From positions 124,001-188,000 of the forward strand of contig JAFGLW010000030.1 in the NCBI GenBank assembly GCA_016927905.1: 64,000 nt of DNA, read 5' to 3'. Below the pieces are notes generated by a model that saw only the letters and a program-made list of their open reading frames with translations, made no database searches and was not told the origin of the DNA. The stretch is from a candidate division CSSED10-310 bacterium. GTDB taxonomy: Bacteria > CSSED10-310 > JAFGJC01. Below are positions 54,547 to 64,000 of the stretch, piece after piece (the stretch's first letter is position 1; every line of letters begins with the position of its first letter). A program made the position numbers and the translations under genes.

Positions 54547-55586
54547 TACCGGGAAACAGCACGATTGTCGTAGGACTGCCCAACTGGATCGGGGATGCGG
54601 TGATGTGCACCGCCGCGCTTCATTCCATCCGCCGGTCCCGTCCCGATCTGAAAATTATTGCCGTCAGCAAGCCATGGGTCAGCGAACTGTTCAGACATTG
54701 TCCAAGCGTCGATCAAAACATTGTTTATCATCACCGGAACGGATTGATGCGGGCGCTGGATACGGCGTCTCTGTGCCGCACCCTGCATTCCCACCACCCG
54801 GCAGCCGCCATTTTGTTCCAAACATCCTTCGAATCGGCACTGGCCGTCTTCCTGGCAGGCGTTCCCGTGCGGATCGGACAGCCGACGGACAATCGCAGGC
54901 TGTTTCTGACGCATCCGATCAAACTGACCGAAGCGGAAACCCGGTCGCATCAGGTTGTGCGATACCTCACGGTCGCCCGGGCCGCCGTGGGAACAATCCC
55001 GGCGGACAGTTGTCCATCCGTGAATCTGTCTGACCGGGACCGGCGGGACGCAGCCGCATTATTGAAACCGCTTGCACGGAACGGACCCCTGATCACCCTT
55101 GCTCCCGGAGCCGCATTCGGACCGGCCAAAAGATGGCCACCCGACCGCTTTGCGGAATTCATCCGGCGGGCACAGGTCGACTGGCGGGCTGATGTCGTGA
55201 TCTGCGGCGGTCCCGGGGATGGATCCATCGCCGATCGAATCATCCGGGATACCGGATCTTCCGTGGTCGATCTCACCCGTAAAGCGTCGATACTGGTCCA
55301 GGCGGCGGTCATCGAGCAGTCGGATCTGTGCGTGTCCAACGATTCCGGATTGATGCATCTGGCGGCCGCAATGAATACCCGGGTGGTGGCTGTTTTCGGG
55401 CCCACGGTTCCGGGAGTTACAGGTCCCTGGGGTAATGGACATATCATTTTGCATGAGGCCGTTCCATGCGCACCCTGCAGATACCGGGAATGTCCGGTGG
55501 ATCATATCTGCATGACCCGGGTCACGGTGGATTCGATGATCCTGGCGGCAGGTGAAATCTTAGGAGAAAAAACGGAATCATCATGA
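54543..55586 (+). CDS. waaF: ADP-heptose:LPS heptosyltransferase
   Basis: GT9 family, transfers L,D-heptose to the LPS inner core. 347 residues. Typical start GLPNWIGDAVM, then GPAKRWPPDRFAE for the nucleotide-binding domain, and SNDSGLMHLAAAMNTRVVAVFG. TTG start at 54543 overlaps the previous stop and has GGAGGAG seven bases upstream. Could be WaaF or WaaC; the GLPNWIGD and VDHICM features fit WaaF better. Confidence 0.85.
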   Translation: MIPGNSTIVVGLPNWIGDAVMCTAALHSIRRSRPDLKIIAVSKPWVSELFRHCPSVDQNIVYHHRNGLMRALDTASLCRTLHSHHPAAAILFQTSFESALAVFLAGVPVRIGQPTDNRRLFLTHPIKLTEAETRSHQVVRYLTVARAAVGTIPADSCPSVNLSDRDRRDAAALLKPLARNGPLITLAPGAAFGPAKRWPPDRFAEFIRRAQVDWRADVVICGGPGDGSIADRIIRDTGSSVVDLTRKASILVQAAVIEQSDLCVSNDSGLMHLAAAMNTRVVAVFGPTVPGVTGPWGNGHIILHEAVPCAPCRYRECPVDHICMTRVTVDSMILAAGEILGEKTESS

Positions 55587-55599
55587 TATAGTCATTCAA

Positions 55600-56409
55600 A
55601 TGATCACCCGATCTCCAATGCACCGGCTCAAAAAAACAATCATGACTTCGGTTCTCATGACCACGGCGATGATCCTGTCCGGAACCGCATCCGCGGAACC
55701 GTTCACCGTCTCCGCCAACCCCATTTTTGATCAGGGGGAGGAGCTGGTGTTCGGGGTGTCCTGGATGGGGATACATGCCGGAACCATCACAATCACCCTG
55801 GAAGATCCCGGATCTTTCCGGTTTCAGCCGGCATTCAAGGGCACGGTCATCGGAGAAACATCCAAGACCTTTTCGGTGTTTTTCCGGGTCAGAGATGTCA
55901 TTACATCGATTTTTTCCAAAGAAGGCATGCTGTCTCTTTACTACAACAAGAATATCCGGGAGGGAAAATACGGAAAAATCCGGACAACGGTTTATGACCA
56001 GAGTAATCAGATCGCCATCACCAACAACAAGGTCCTGGAAATCCTGCCCGAATCCAGAGACCCGATCGCCTGCATTTTCGCACTCCGGACCGTTCCCCTC
56101 GAGATTCCTTCCGTGATCCGGATGAATGCCAATTCGGATGGCAAAAACTATCCCGTGGAAATTAAACTGGCCGTCCGGGAAGAAATCGACACGCCGATCG
56201 GGAAAATGAATGCGGTCAAATGCGAACCGCTGCCCACATGGGAAGGCCGGGTGTTCGAAAAAGATAAGAGCCAGGTTGTATTATGGCTTTCGGATGACGA
56301 ATACAGAGTTCCACTCAAGATCTGGACGAAGGTGAAAATCGGGTCCATCAGCGCCGAACTGATCGCCCGCAAAGGACCGGGATGGCAGATCCAGAGGAAA
56401 GACGAATGA
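55600..56409 (+). CDS. DUF3108 exported protein
   Basis: 269 residues with a cleavable signal peptide ending ASA-EPF. The DUF3108 pattern is seen: GEELVFGVSWMGIHAGT, S-x-F-S-V-F-F-R-V-R-D-V, then NIREGKYGKI and DDEYRVPLKI. Function unknown; probably periplasmic. It sits 13 bases after waaF and overlaps the epimerase gene (ATGA), so it belongs to the LPS unit. Confidence 0.85.
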   Translation: MITRSPMHRLKKTIMTSVLMTTAMILSGTASAEPFTVSANPIFDQGEELVFGVSWMGIHAGTITITLEDPGSFRFQPAFKGTVIGETSKTFSVFFRVRDVITSIFSKEGMLSLYYNKNIREGKYGKIRTTVYDQSNQIAITNNKVLEILPESRDPIACIFALRTVPLEIPSVIRMNANSDGKNYPVEIKLAVREEIDTPIGKMNAVKCEPLPTWEGRVFEKDKSQVVLWLSDDEYRVPLKIWTKVKIGSISAELIARKGPGWQIQRKDE

Positions 56410-57368
56410 AATGCATCATAACGGGTGCAGCCGGTTTTATCGGGTCGCATCTTGTGGAAAAGGTGCTGAATGAGGGTCATGATGTCGTCGGGATAGACTG
56501 TTTTACCGATTATTATCCCCGGCCATTCAAGGAAAAGAACCTGCAGACCGCACGCGCTTCACCCCGGTTTGAATTCATCGAGCAGGATATCGTGAAGGCG
56601 GATTTAACCGGATTTTTCAGCGGGGTGGACACCGTTTTTCATCTAGCGGCCCAGGCCGGTGTCCGGAGCAGTTGGGGGCGGGAATTTCGCATTTACAGCG
56701 ATCTCAATGTCCTGGGCACCCAGAGGGTTCTGGAAGCTGCCGTGAATACCGGCGTGAAACGGGTTGTATATGCATCTTCGTCATCGATTTACGGTGATGC
56801 GGAGCGATATCCCACGCCTGAAACATCCCAGCCCTGTCCCATTTCACCCTACGGTGTGACCAAGCTGGCCGGGGAACATCTCTGCCGGCTGTACAAACGC
56901 GGGTTCGGACTGTCCGCGGTTTCGCTGAGATATTTCACGGTATACGGTCCCCGACAACGTCCGGATATGGCGTTCCACATATTCGGCAGGGCGCTTCTGC
57001 AGGGATGTGTCCCGGTCGTGTTCGGAACCGGTGAACAGACCCGGGATTTCACTTATGTGGGCGATGCCGTCGAAGCCACTTACAATGCCGGGATCAAGAC
57101 GGATATCGAAGGGGATGTGTTCAATATCGGCGGCGGCTCTCGAAACACACTGAACCGAGCCGTCCAGATTTTATGCGAACTGGCCGGCAGACCGTTTGAA
57201 ATTGAGCGGTCAGCCGTTCAAAAAGGCGATGTCAGGCATACCTGTGCGGATATCGAAAGAGCGGCATCGGTCCTGGGATATAAACCCGGCGTTCCGCTGG
57301 AAATAGGATTGACCGGTGAATTTGAATGGCTTAAAGACATTTACGGTAACCCGTTAAAGGAGAATTAA
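56406..57368 (+). CDS. NAD-dependent nucleotide-sugar epimerase/dehydratase
   Basis: 320 residues, extended short-chain dehydrogenase. Nucleotide-binding motif GAAGFIGSHL, catalytic Ser/Tyr-x3-Lys as SSSIYG and YGVTK, and FTVYGPRQRPD. DCFTDYYPRPFKEKN is typical of UDP-glucose or UDP-glucuronate epimerases; the exact reaction cannot be told. It is coupled to the DUF3108 gene upstream by ATGA and followed at one base by the Trm112-like gene, so it probably supplies a core or O-chain sugar nucleotide. Confidence 0.82.
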   Translation: MKCIITGAAGFIGSHLVEKVLNEGHDVVGIDCFTDYYPRPFKEKNLQTARASPRFEFIEQDIVKADLTGFFSGVDTVFHLAAQAGVRSSWGREFRIYSDLNVLGTQRVLEAAVNTGVKRVVYASSSSIYGDAERYPTPETSQPCPISPYGVTKLAGEHLCRLYKRGFGLSAVSLRYFTVYGPRQRPDMAFHIFGRALLQGCVPVVFGTGEQTRDFTYVGDAVEATYNAGIKTDIEGDVFNIGGGSRNTLNRAVQILCELAGRPFEIERSAVQKGDVRHTCADIERAASVLGYKPGVPLEIGLTGEFEWLKDIYGNPLKEN

Positions 57369-57369
57369 A

Positions 57370-57546
57370 ATGGCGGTCGACAAGGAATTACTGGATATTC
57401 TGGTTTGCCCGAAATGCAAGGGGGAGCTGAAACTGAATAAAACCGAGGATGGGTTGATCTGTTACAAATGTAAACTGGTGTATGAGATCAAGGAAGATAT
57501 CCCCATTATGCTCATCGATGAGGCTTTGCCCCTCGAGGAGAACTAG
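57370..57546 (+). CDS. Trm112/YcaR-family small zinc-ribbon-like protein
   Basis: 58 residues, with CPKC near residue 13 and CYKC near residue 31, then EIKEDIPIMLIDEA, the Trm112/YcaR (UPF0434) ending. Family members are small stabilising partners of other enzymes. In E. coli the homologue ycaR lies between lpxK and kdsB; here the same association is kept within one LPS locus. Two bases separate it from the epimerase gene. Confidence 0.9.
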   Translation: MAVDKELLDILVCPKCKGELKLNKTEDGLICYKCKLVYEIKEDIPIMLIDEALPLEEN

Positions 57547-57562
57547 GCTGAAACAATAGCAC

Positions 57563-58678
57563 GTGGCCACTCGGATCGGTGTTGTCCATATCGACACGGA
57601 GCGGACCTGGCGGGGCGGGGAAGCTCAGGTTTTGCATCTCGCCCGCAACCTCCCCGCGGATGAATTTTCATCCATAATCGCCGCGCCCCATAAAAGCGCC
57701 CTGGCCGACCGGGCCGGACGAGCCGGGATCCCGGTTCTGCCGCTTTCCGGCACCGGGGAACTGAGTCCCGGGATATACCGGGATCTCCGGCGATGTATTG
57801 CACAGAATGACATATCCGTCTTCCATGTTCATACTTCCCACGGTCTCGTTCCCGCGGCGCTGGTCCGGCGGGTTGCATGTCCCGAACTGAAAATCGTCTA
57901 CTCCCGACGCACCGATTTTCACATCCGTCAAACCTGGCTGGGATTGTCCAGGCTGAAATACAGACTGGGTCCCGATATCATCCTGACCGTTTCGGAGCGG
58001 ATCCGGGAGATTCTGATGGAGGACGGTCTGGACGGCGGCAGAATCCGGACGGTACACAGCGGAATCGATCTGGATGCTTTCCAGCCGGGATACCGCAGGG
58101 ACGAGATACGCCGGGAACTGGGCATCGGGAAAGAGCAGACGGTGGTCGGCATGGTTGCCGCCCTGGTCGCTCACAAGGACCCCATGACGTTCGTCCGGGC
58201 TGCCGAAACAGTCCTGAAAACACTTCCCGAAACCGTTTTTATCCTCGCGGGAGCCGGCCGATTGATGCCGACAATTGAATCCCATCTGGCGAAATCACCG
58301 GGGAATTCCCGCATCATTCTTACAGGATTCCGCACCGACATCCCTGCCGTCCTGGCTGCCATGGATGTTTTCTGCATGTCCTCATCGGAGGAAGGTCTGT
58401 GCACATCCATTCTGGATGCCATGGCCATGCAGCTGCCCGTGGTAGCCACTCGAACCGGCGGTATCCCGGAAGCGGTTTCGGACGGTCAGACCGGATTGCT
58501 TGTTGAACCCGGTGATCCCGATCGGTTCGCCGCAGCCGTTTTGAAACTTCTGGCCGATTCCGGTAAAACCCGTTCGATGGGTATTGAAGGTCGGAAACGA
58601 GTGACACAATACTTCGACATAAGCAAAACAGTGGCCCAGACCGCTGAAATATACCGGGAACTGGCGGGCGTCCCGTGA
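57563..58678 (+). CDS. GT4 glycosyltransferase
   Basis: 371 residues, GT-B fold. N-terminal IDTERTWRGGEAQVL (glycine-rich acceptor loop), C-terminal donor site SSEEGLCTSILDAM with the E-x7 acidic motif ending in Asp instead of Glu, as in some family members, and GGIPEAV. Starts with GTG at 57563. Overlaps the next GT4 as GTGA. Likely adds a core or O-chain sugar; donor and acceptor unknown. Confidence 0.82.
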   Translation: MATRIGVVHIDTERTWRGGEAQVLHLARNLPADEFSSIIAAPHKSALADRAGRAGIPVLPLSGTGELSPGIYRDLRRCIAQNDISVFHVHTSHGLVPAALVRRVACPELKIVYSRRTDFHIRQTWLGLSRLKYRLGPDIILTVSERIREILMEDGLDGGRIRTVHSGIDLDAFQPGYRRDEIRRELGIGKEQTVVGMVAALVAHKDPMTFVRAAETVLKTLPETVFILAGAGRLMPTIESHLAKSPGNSRIILTGFRTDIPAVLAAMDVFCMSSSEEGLCTSILDAMAMQLPVVATRTGGIPEAVSDGQTGLLVEPGDPDRFAAAVLKLLADSGKTRSMGIEGRKRVTQYFDISKTVAQTAEIYRELAGVP

Positions 58679-59796
58679 GTGTCGTCAATGTTGCCCGGAT
58701 CATAAGCGGCCTTTGGAAAGGCGGCGTCGAAAAAAAACTGGCTCTCACGCTGCCTTTGTTCGACAGGAAACGGTTCAATATCCGGGTAATCTGCCTGCGC
58801 GAAGAAGGGTTCTATGCCCGGAGCCTTCGCGACGAAGGCATTCCCGTTATTGTGTCTCATGTCGGATCACGGTGGAGCCCTTCCGGTCTGTGGAACCTGA
58901 GAAAAATTCTCAGGAATCTCAATATCGATATCGTTCACACTCATATGTACCGCGCAAACACCTCCGGAACCTTTGCCGCCCGATGGGCGGATGTGCCGGT
59001 CCTCATCAGCCAGTTACACAATGTCAATCCGTGGGACGGCCCCGGCCAGATCCGGATGGACCGTATTCTGGCACCCATGAAAGACATGTTCATCTTCGTT
59101 TCAAAAACCGTCCGGGACAGTTTCGTATCCAAAGTGCCGGTTCCCGATCAACGCCAGCGGGTGATTTACAACGGCGTGGATATCGAACGGTTCGAATCCG
59201 GCCGGTCCAATCCAATGAACTTCAAAGGCAGCGTACGGATCGGGGCAGTGGGCAGGTTGATGCCGGTCAAGGGTTTCCAGATTCTCCTCGCTCTCCTGTT
59301 AGAAAAAGGCCTGACGGATCCCGGAATTCAACTGTATATAGCGGGCGAGGGCCCCATGCGCCTGGAACTGCAAAACCTGATTCAAAAATACCGGTTGACC
59401 GGCCGGGTTCACATCATGGGGCATCTTGAAAACATCCCCGAGTTTCTGAACAGCGTGGATATACTGGCGATGCCGTCCCAGCGGGAGGGGTTCTCCAATG
59501 CCCTGCTGGAAGCCATGGCGGCCGGTGTTCCCGTTGTCGCATTCGGAGTCGGTGGCATACCGGAAGCCATCCGGGACGGTGAAGACGGTTTCCTGGTGGA
59601 ACCCGAAGATATGGAATCTTTCGGGAATGCCCTGAAATGCTTGATCGACAGCCCCGACCTCCGATCTAAAATGAGTGGTTCCATCCGGCAGCGGGTTCGG
59701 GCTTATTCAATTGAAAACATGGTGAAGTCGACCGAGGAATTATATGAAGAATTAATGACCCGTAAGTCTGGTCAAATACCGGGACCGGAGATATAA
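58675..59796 (+). CDS. GT4 glycosyltransferase
   Basis: 373 residues, GT-B fold; N-terminal ISGLWKGGVEKKL, Rossmann halves, and a full E-x7-E motif in QREGFSNALLEAM. GTG start overlapping the previous stop. It differs clearly from the previous GT4 in sequence, so this is not a recent tandem copy. Acceptor and donor unknown. Role in the LPS core or O-chain follows from context. Confidence 0.82.
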   Translation: MSVVNVARIISGLWKGGVEKKLALTLPLFDRKRFNIRVICLREEGFYARSLRDEGIPVIVSHVGSRWSPSGLWNLRKILRNLNIDIVHTHMYRANTSGTFAARWADVPVLISQLHNVNPWDGPGQIRMDRILAPMKDMFIFVSKTVRDSFVSKVPVPDQRQRVIYNGVDIERFESGRSNPMNFKGSVRIGAVGRLMPVKGFQILLALLLEKGLTDPGIQLYIAGEGPMRLELQNLIQKYRLTGRVHIMGHLENIPEFLNSVDILAMPSQREGFSNALLEAMAAGVPVVAFGVGGIPEAIRDGEDGFLVEPEDMESFGNALKCLIDSPDLRSKMSGSIRQRVRAYSIENMVKSTEELYEELMTRKSGQIPGPEI

Positions 59797-59825
59797 TATT
59801 TGATTTTGAAAGGGATCTGGACGTT

Positions 59826-60842
59826 GTGGATATTGATCAGCATATCAGGACCATCGCACAATTTCAGAATATGACCCGCTGGTGTGACCGGCTTCCGGGC
59901 AGACGGATCCTGGTGGTGGGCGATATCATGGTGGACGAGTATGTCTGGGGTGAAGTCCGCAGAATCAGTCCGGAAGCTCCCGTCCCGGTCGTCTGGGCCA
60001 GGGAGGAAACCACCCGCCTGGGCGGCGCCGCCAATGTCGTCCATAATCTGGTCAGCCTGGAAGGATCGGTCAGCATCATCGGAATCGTGGGTGACGACGA
60101 ACTGGGACGCATGGTTATCCGGCAGCTGGAAGGCATCCATGCCGATCCGGAAGGCATCGTCGTCTCACCAGATCATCAGACCATCCGGAAAACGAGAATC
60201 GTTGCGCATAACCAGCAGATGATCCGGGTGGACCGGGAAACCATCCGGCCGTTGTCCCGGGAACTGGAAAACCGCATTCTCGAAAACTGCCTGCGCAGAA
60301 TCCCCGATGTCGACGCCGTCCTGATCTCCGATTACGACAAGAGCGTCGTCACTGCGAATATCGCCCGGTCGATCATCCGTGAAGCCAGAAACGCCGGTAA
60401 AATCTGCGCGATCGATCCCAAGATCGGCAATATCGACAACTATAAACACTGTACTATTTTGACTCCCAATCATCATGAGGCGGCTCGCATCTCCGGGATC
60501 GGTATCGACGAGGCGAATGTCATCCGCCACTCGGGTGAAGCATTGATGAAGCGTCTGGAGCCGGAGGCGTTGTTGATTACCTGCGGCGAAATGGGGATGG
60601 CGTTGTTCGAACGGGACGAGGCAATGCAGATGATCGATACGGTTACCCAGGCCGTCTACGATGTCACGGGGGCCGGCGATACGGCCATCAGCGCTTTGAC
60701 CCTGGGTTTGTCTGCTGGAATGTCATTCAAGGAAGCAGCGGTTCTGGCCAATTTTGCGGCCGGCGTCGCCGTGGGCAAATTCGGAACGGCTACGGTATCC
60801 ATTCCGGAAATAAAAAATGCAATGAAACGATATGTGACATGA
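59826..60842 (+). CDS. hldE: D-glycero-beta-D-manno-heptose-7-phosphate kinase
   Basis: 338 residues, ribokinase (PfkB) family: ILVVGDIMVDEYVWGEV at the start, RLGGAANVVHN, and the catalytic DVTGAGDTAI near the end. This is RfaE domain I only; the cytidylyl/adenylyltransferase domain II of E. coli HldE is not fused here and its gene is not in the window, so the enzyme is monofunctional (HldA-type). GTG start at 59826. Supplies ADP-heptose for the waaF product. Its stop overlaps kdsB (ATGA). Confidence 0.9.
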   Translation: MDIDQHIRTIAQFQNMTRWCDRLPGRRILVVGDIMVDEYVWGEVRRISPEAPVPVVWAREETTRLGGAANVVHNLVSLEGSVSIIGIVGDDELGRMVIRQLEGIHADPEGIVVSPDHQTIRKTRIVAHNQQMIRVDRETIRPLSRELENRILENCLRRIPDVDAVLISDYDKSVVTANIARSIIREARNAGKICAIDPKIGNIDNYKHCTILTPNHHEAARISGIGIDEANVIRHSGEALMKRLEPEALLITCGEMGMALFERDEAMQMIDTVTQAVYDVTGAGDTAISALTLGLSAGMSFKEAAVLANFAAGVAVGKFGTATVSIPEIKNAMKRYVT

Positions 60843-61666
60843 AACGGCGCGGGATGAAGCCGACAAGGGCAACCGTCGTGGTTGTCATCCCGGCACGATA
60901 CGCTTCAACACGGTTTCCCGGAAAACCGCTCGCCCTTATCCACGGCACACCCATGATCCTGTGGACTTACAATCGGGCTTCGGCTGCCTCCTGTACGAAC
61001 CGCATCGTGGTCGCGACCGACCACGAGGACATATACGATACAGTCCGGAAAGCAGGCGGAGAAGCCGTCATGACCGCAACGGATCTGCCATCCGGAAGCG
61101 ACCGGGTCGCCGTCGCTGCTTCCGGTATCGACGCAGATATTGTCGTGAATATCCAGGGGGATGAACCGGTGATCAATCCCGGATTCATCGACGCCGCGGT
61201 TGAGATCCTCCTGGGCGATCCGGGATCGGATGCATCCACACTGGCTGCCGGGATCCGTTCCTACGAGGAACTGTGGGATGAAAATACGGTCAAGGTGCTG
61301 ATCGACCGGTTTCACCGGGCCATATACTTTTCCCGCGCTCCGATACCCTATCCCGGCGACCGTTGCAGAACCGGACCAATCCCGGATGGGGATCGTTTCT
61401 ATCGGCATATCGGATTGTATGCCTACCGTCGTTCTCTCCTGATGGAGATTCCGAGGATGGAACAGAGCCGGGCGGAACGGATCGAAAAGCTCGAACAACT
61501 GCGGTTACTGGATCATGGAAGGAATATCGCCGTACGTGAAGTGCCCCTGGGGGGTCCGAGTGTCGATGTGCCCGGGGATATCGCTCGGGTGGAACGATAT
61601 ATCGCCGAACATGAAATCGCGCTCAAAGCGGTTTCCAAGAATACGAATGGAGCACCAGGCCGATGA
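60839..61666 (+). CDS. kdsB: 3-deoxy-manno-octulosonate cytidylyltransferase
   Basis: Makes CMP-Kdo from Kdo and CTP. 275 residues with [29 protein letters not shown] and SVDVPGD. Start ATG 60839 overlaps the hldE stop; ATG 60854 is possible. It overlaps pyrG (ATGA), whose product CTP is its substrate. The kdsA and kdsC genes are not in the window. Confidence 0.95.
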   Translation: MKRRGMKPTRATVVVVIPARYASTRFPGKPLALIHGTPMILWTYNRASAASCTNRIVVATDHEDIYDTVRKAGGEAVMTATDLPSGSDRVAVAASGIDADIVVNIQGDEPVINPGFIDAAVEILLGDPGSDASTLAAGIRSYEELWDENTVKVLIDRFHRAIYFSRAPIPYPGDRCRTGPIPDGDRFYRHIGLYAYRRSLLMEIPRMEQSRAERIEKLEQLRLLDHGRNIAVREVPLGGPSVDVPGDIARVERYIAEHEIALKAVSKNTNGAPGR

Positions 61667-63270
61667 CTGCGAAGTATATTTTCGTTACGGGGGGAGTGGT
61701 ATCATCACTGGGCAAGGGAATCGCCTCATCATCCATCGGAGCGCTTCTGGAGAGCCGCGGATTCAAGGTCACATTCCTGAAATTCGATCCCTACCTGAAT
61801 GTCGATCCCGGAACCATGAGCCCGTTTCAACACGGCGAAGTGTTCGTGACCGACGACGGCGCCGAAACCGATCTCGATCTGGGACACTACGAACGGTTCA
61901 CACACGCCCCCATGAGCCAGCGGAACAATGTCACCGCCGGCGCAATCTACCATGCCATCCTGACCAAGGAGCGGCGGGGGGATTTCCTGGGAGGAACCGT
62001 CCAGGTCGTCCCCCATGTGACGGATGAGATCCAGTCGCGTATCCGCAAACTGGCAACCGATGTGGATGTGGTCATCGTCGAATTGGGCGGAACGGTGGGA
62101 GATATCGAGAGTCTTCCGTTTCTGGAAGCGATCCGCCAGTTCCAGTTCGACGTGGGCAAGGGCAATCTGATTTATATCCACCTGACACTGGTTCCCTATA
62201 TCCGTGCGGCCAAGGAAATCAAGACCAAACCAACCCAGCACAGTGTGAGAAGTCTCCGGGAAATCGGTATTCAGCCGGATATCCTGCTCTGCCGGTCTGA
62301 AATCGATCTGGACGAAAACATCAAAAAGAAAATCGCTCTGTTCTGCAACGTCGCACCGGAAGCGGTCATCACGGCCCAGGATGTCAAATCGATTTACGAG
62401 GTTCCGGTAAGATATGCCGCCGAAAATCTGGACGGGCTGGTCATGAAGTATCTCGGCCTGCCGGACCGCTCCAGAGATCTGGATGCCTGGACCGACATAG
62501 TGGACCGGATCCATCATCCGAAACACAAGACCACCATCGCGGTGGTAGGCAAATATGTTCAGTTGAAAGATTCATATAAAAGCCTTTCTGAAGCGTTCAT
62601 TCACAGTGAAATTGCCAACGAGGTCAAACTGGATCTCCGATGGGTGGATTCGGAAGAGATCGAACAGGAAGGTCCGGAGAAAATACTTAATGATGCCGGA
62701 GGTATCCTGGTGCCGGGTGGATTCGGCGACCGGGGTATCGAAGGCAAGATTGCCGCCATTCGATACGCCCGGGAAAACCAAAGGGCCTACCTGGGCATCT
62801 GCCTGGGCATGCAATGCAGCGTGATTGAATTCGCCCGGCATGTCTGCGGGATGGATGATGCCGACAGCTCCGAGTTCAATCCCGAGACACGGCATCCCGT
62901 AATCGATCTTCTGCCCTGGCAGAAAGATGTCAAGAACCTGGGCGGAACGCTCCGGCTGGGCGCATACAGCTGCGTTCTCAAAAACCCGTCCCGGGCCATG
63001 GAAACATATCAATGCGAGGAAATACGGGAACGCCACCGCCATCGGTACGAGTTCAACAATCAATACCGTGAAATCCTGGAAGAACACGGGATGAAAATCA
63101 GCGGGCTGTCTCCCGACGGCAGCCTGGTCGAAATTGTCGAGCTGCAGAATCATCCATGGTTCGTCGCCGTTCAGTTTCACCCGGAATTCAGATCCACTCC
63201 CCGGACTCCCCACCCCCTGTTCGTTCAGTTCGTTCACGCTGCCATTGAAATCAGGGGGTCCGGGATTTGA
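61663..63270 (+). CDS. pyrG: CTP synthase
   Basis: Makes CTP from UTP and glutamine. 535 residues: amidoligase domain starting [16 protein letters not shown], and a C-terminal class I glutamine amidotransferase with the nucleophile in [14 protein letters not shown] and the VQFHPEF His-Glu pair. It starts inside the kdsB stop and ends inside the next acyltransferase start, so three genes are chained by four-base overlaps. CTP feeds CMP-Kdo formation. Confidence 0.97.
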   Translation: MTAKYIFVTGGVVSSLGKGIASSSIGALLESRGFKVTFLKFDPYLNVDPGTMSPFQHGEVFVTDDGAETDLDLGHYERFTHAPMSQRNNVTAGAIYHAILTKERRGDFLGGTVQVVPHVTDEIQSRIRKLATDVDVVIVELGGTVGDIESLPFLEAIRQFQFDVGKGNLIYIHLTLVPYIRAAKEIKTKPTQHSVRSLREIGIQPDILLCRSEIDLDENIKKKIALFCNVAPEAVITAQDVKSIYEVPVRYAAENLDGLVMKYLGLPDRSRDLDAWTDIVDRIHHPKHKTTIAVVGKYVQLKDSYKSLSEAFIHSEIANEVKLDLRWVDSEEIEQEGPEKILNDAGGILVPGGFGDRGIEGKIAAIRYARENQRAYLGICLGMQCSVIEFARHVCGMDDADSSEFNPETRHPVIDLLPWQKDVKNLGGTLRLGAYSCVLKNPSRAMETYQCEEIRERHRHRYEFNNQYREILEEHGMKISGLSPDGSLVEIVELQNHPWFVAVQFHPEFRSTPRTPHPLFVQFVHAAIEIRGSGI

Positions 63271-64000
63271 GTCGGAAACGCAAGAGAAATGCCAAGCTGT
63301 ACCTTCTGTATATTCTCATCGCTGCAATCCAGACATTGGCGCGAATTTTAACATGGCGGACGGCAGGTCGGATCGGTGAATGGGTGGGGGGCATCTCTTT
63401 CATGATCCTTCCCCGGTTTCGCCGGATGACCTTGGATAACATAACTGTGGGATATCCGGAGAACCTGTCCCGGGACCGACAAACCAAACTGGCTCTCGAT
63501 TCATTCAAAAACATGGGGCGGTGTTTCATGGAAACGATCAAACTTTCCGGCATGTCCGAAAAAGCGATCCGGGAAAAGGTCGATGTCCGGGAATTCGAAT
63601 CAACGGTTGCCGGCAGTTTCCGGAATGGGCGTTCGATCATGCTGATCACAGGCCATTACAGCAACTGGGAATTGCTTGCTGCCCGATTGACACTGATCCA
63701 GCCTGTTCATGTGCTCTATAAACGAAGCTCCAATCCCGGGTTTCAATCTTTAATCGATGCCAACCGGTCGACACTCGGCATCACCCAGATCGATCGGGAC
63801 GATCCCTCCCTGGTGAGAAAGCTCCGGGAAGTCAGCCGGAAGGAAAGACAGATTCTCGGGGTGCTCATGGATCAGGATACCCGGGTGAGGGGTGTGTTCT
63901 CCAGGTTTCTGAAATTACCCGCTTATACGCCCATCGGGCCGGCAGCCATCGCCATCAAGGGCTGGTTCGACGTCTATGTCGGGTTCATCCATCGAACGGA
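63267..64000 (+). CDS. second LpxL/HtrB-type acyltransferase, 3' end cut by window edge
   Basis: Open frame from the TTG at 63267 (overlapping the pyrG stop as TTGA) to the right edge, 244 residues seen of about 300. N-terminal membrane segment ([13 protein letters not shown]), catalytic HX4E as HYSNWE, and [14 protein letters not shown] as the second motif. Clearly of the same family as the gene at 53638 but not closely similar, so a separate acylation step is likely. Confidence 0.85.
   Translation, partial: MSRKRKRNAKLYLLYILIAAIQTLARILTWRTAGRIGEWVGGISFMILPRFRRMTLDNITVGYPENLSRDRQTKLALDSFKNMGRCFMETIKLSGMSEKAIREKVDVREFESTVAGSFRNGRSIMLITGHYSNWELLAARLTLIQPVHVLYKRSSNPGFQSLIDANRSTLGITQIDRDDPSLVRKLREVSRKERQILGVLMDQDTRVRGVFSRFLKLPAYTPIGPAAIAIKGWFDVYVGFIHRT

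Noticed and set aside
1-64000. CRISPR array, insertion sequence, prophage, toxin-antitoxin or known defence system.
   Set aside because: No direct-repeat/spacer pattern, transposase, integrase or defence motif was found on either strand.

Overview
This window comes from a Gram-negative (diderm), LPS-making bacterium with type IV pili. The evidence is a long lipid A/Kdo/heptose locus, LolA and several lipoprotein signal peptides, and pilB/pilT/pilC/pilS/pilR. GC is mid-50s by eye, and CCGG and ATCCGG/CCGGAA strings are very frequent. I cannot name the phylum from sequence alone; the mix suits a deltaproteobacterium-like or candidate-phylum lineage. The DNA is gene-dense, with overlapping stops and starts and no gene-free stretch above 300 bases. 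I see no transposase, integrase, phage gene, CRISPR array or toxin-antitoxin pair, so it reads as core chromosome.

Layout: (1) 1-8565, plus strand: nadB (cut by the left edge), a small membrane protein, a flippase-like UPF0104 protein, pdxA, rsmA, uppP and a tldD/pmbA-type pair. (2) 8608-10024, minus: two secreted proteins of unknown role. (3) 10207-19428, plus: clpX from a strong promoter, then pilB, pilT, pilC, pilS, pilR and a small membrane protein. (4) 19438-21741, minus: membrane-anchored spermidine-synthase-like protein. (5) 21933-24606, plus: two lipoproteins and hpt. (6) 24603-30899, minus: SGNH hydrolase, a secreted protein paralogous to one of the lipoproteins in (5), then ftsK-lolA-lipoprotein. 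(7) 31111-39065: an Rrf2 regulator; a minus-strand trio (ABC ATPase lacking catalytic residues, PilZ protein, 998-aa membrane protein); a divergent PTPS-related membrane protein; a PHP phosphoesterase; a DnaJ-TPR protein. (8) 39074-44770, minus: alaS, a second pilT, recA, thpR. (9) 44809-49770, minus: a 1653-aa FG-GAP repeat exported protein, with tRNA-Lys(CUU) upstream. (10) 50072-64000, plus: LPS locus lpxB, waaA-lpxK fusion, lpxL-type, waaF, DUF3108, epimerase, Trm112-like, two GT4, hldE1, kdsB, pyrG and a second lpxL-type gene running off the right edge.

How it works together: region 10 covers disaccharide formation (LpxB), 4'-phosphorylation and Kdo addition (one fused protein), late acylation (two LpxL-type enzymes), CMP-Kdo supply (PyrG gives CTP to KdsB), and heptose activation and transfer. 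Region 3 holds the motors, platform and two-component control of type IV pili, without the pilin gene. Region 6 links the DNA translocase to lipoprotein sorting, as in many proteobacteria. The least conventional parts are the ATPase-PilZ-membrane protein trio with its apparently leaderless promoter, the WaaA-LpxK fusion, and the paired unknown exported proteins. I did not find a clear-cut new defence or mobile system.
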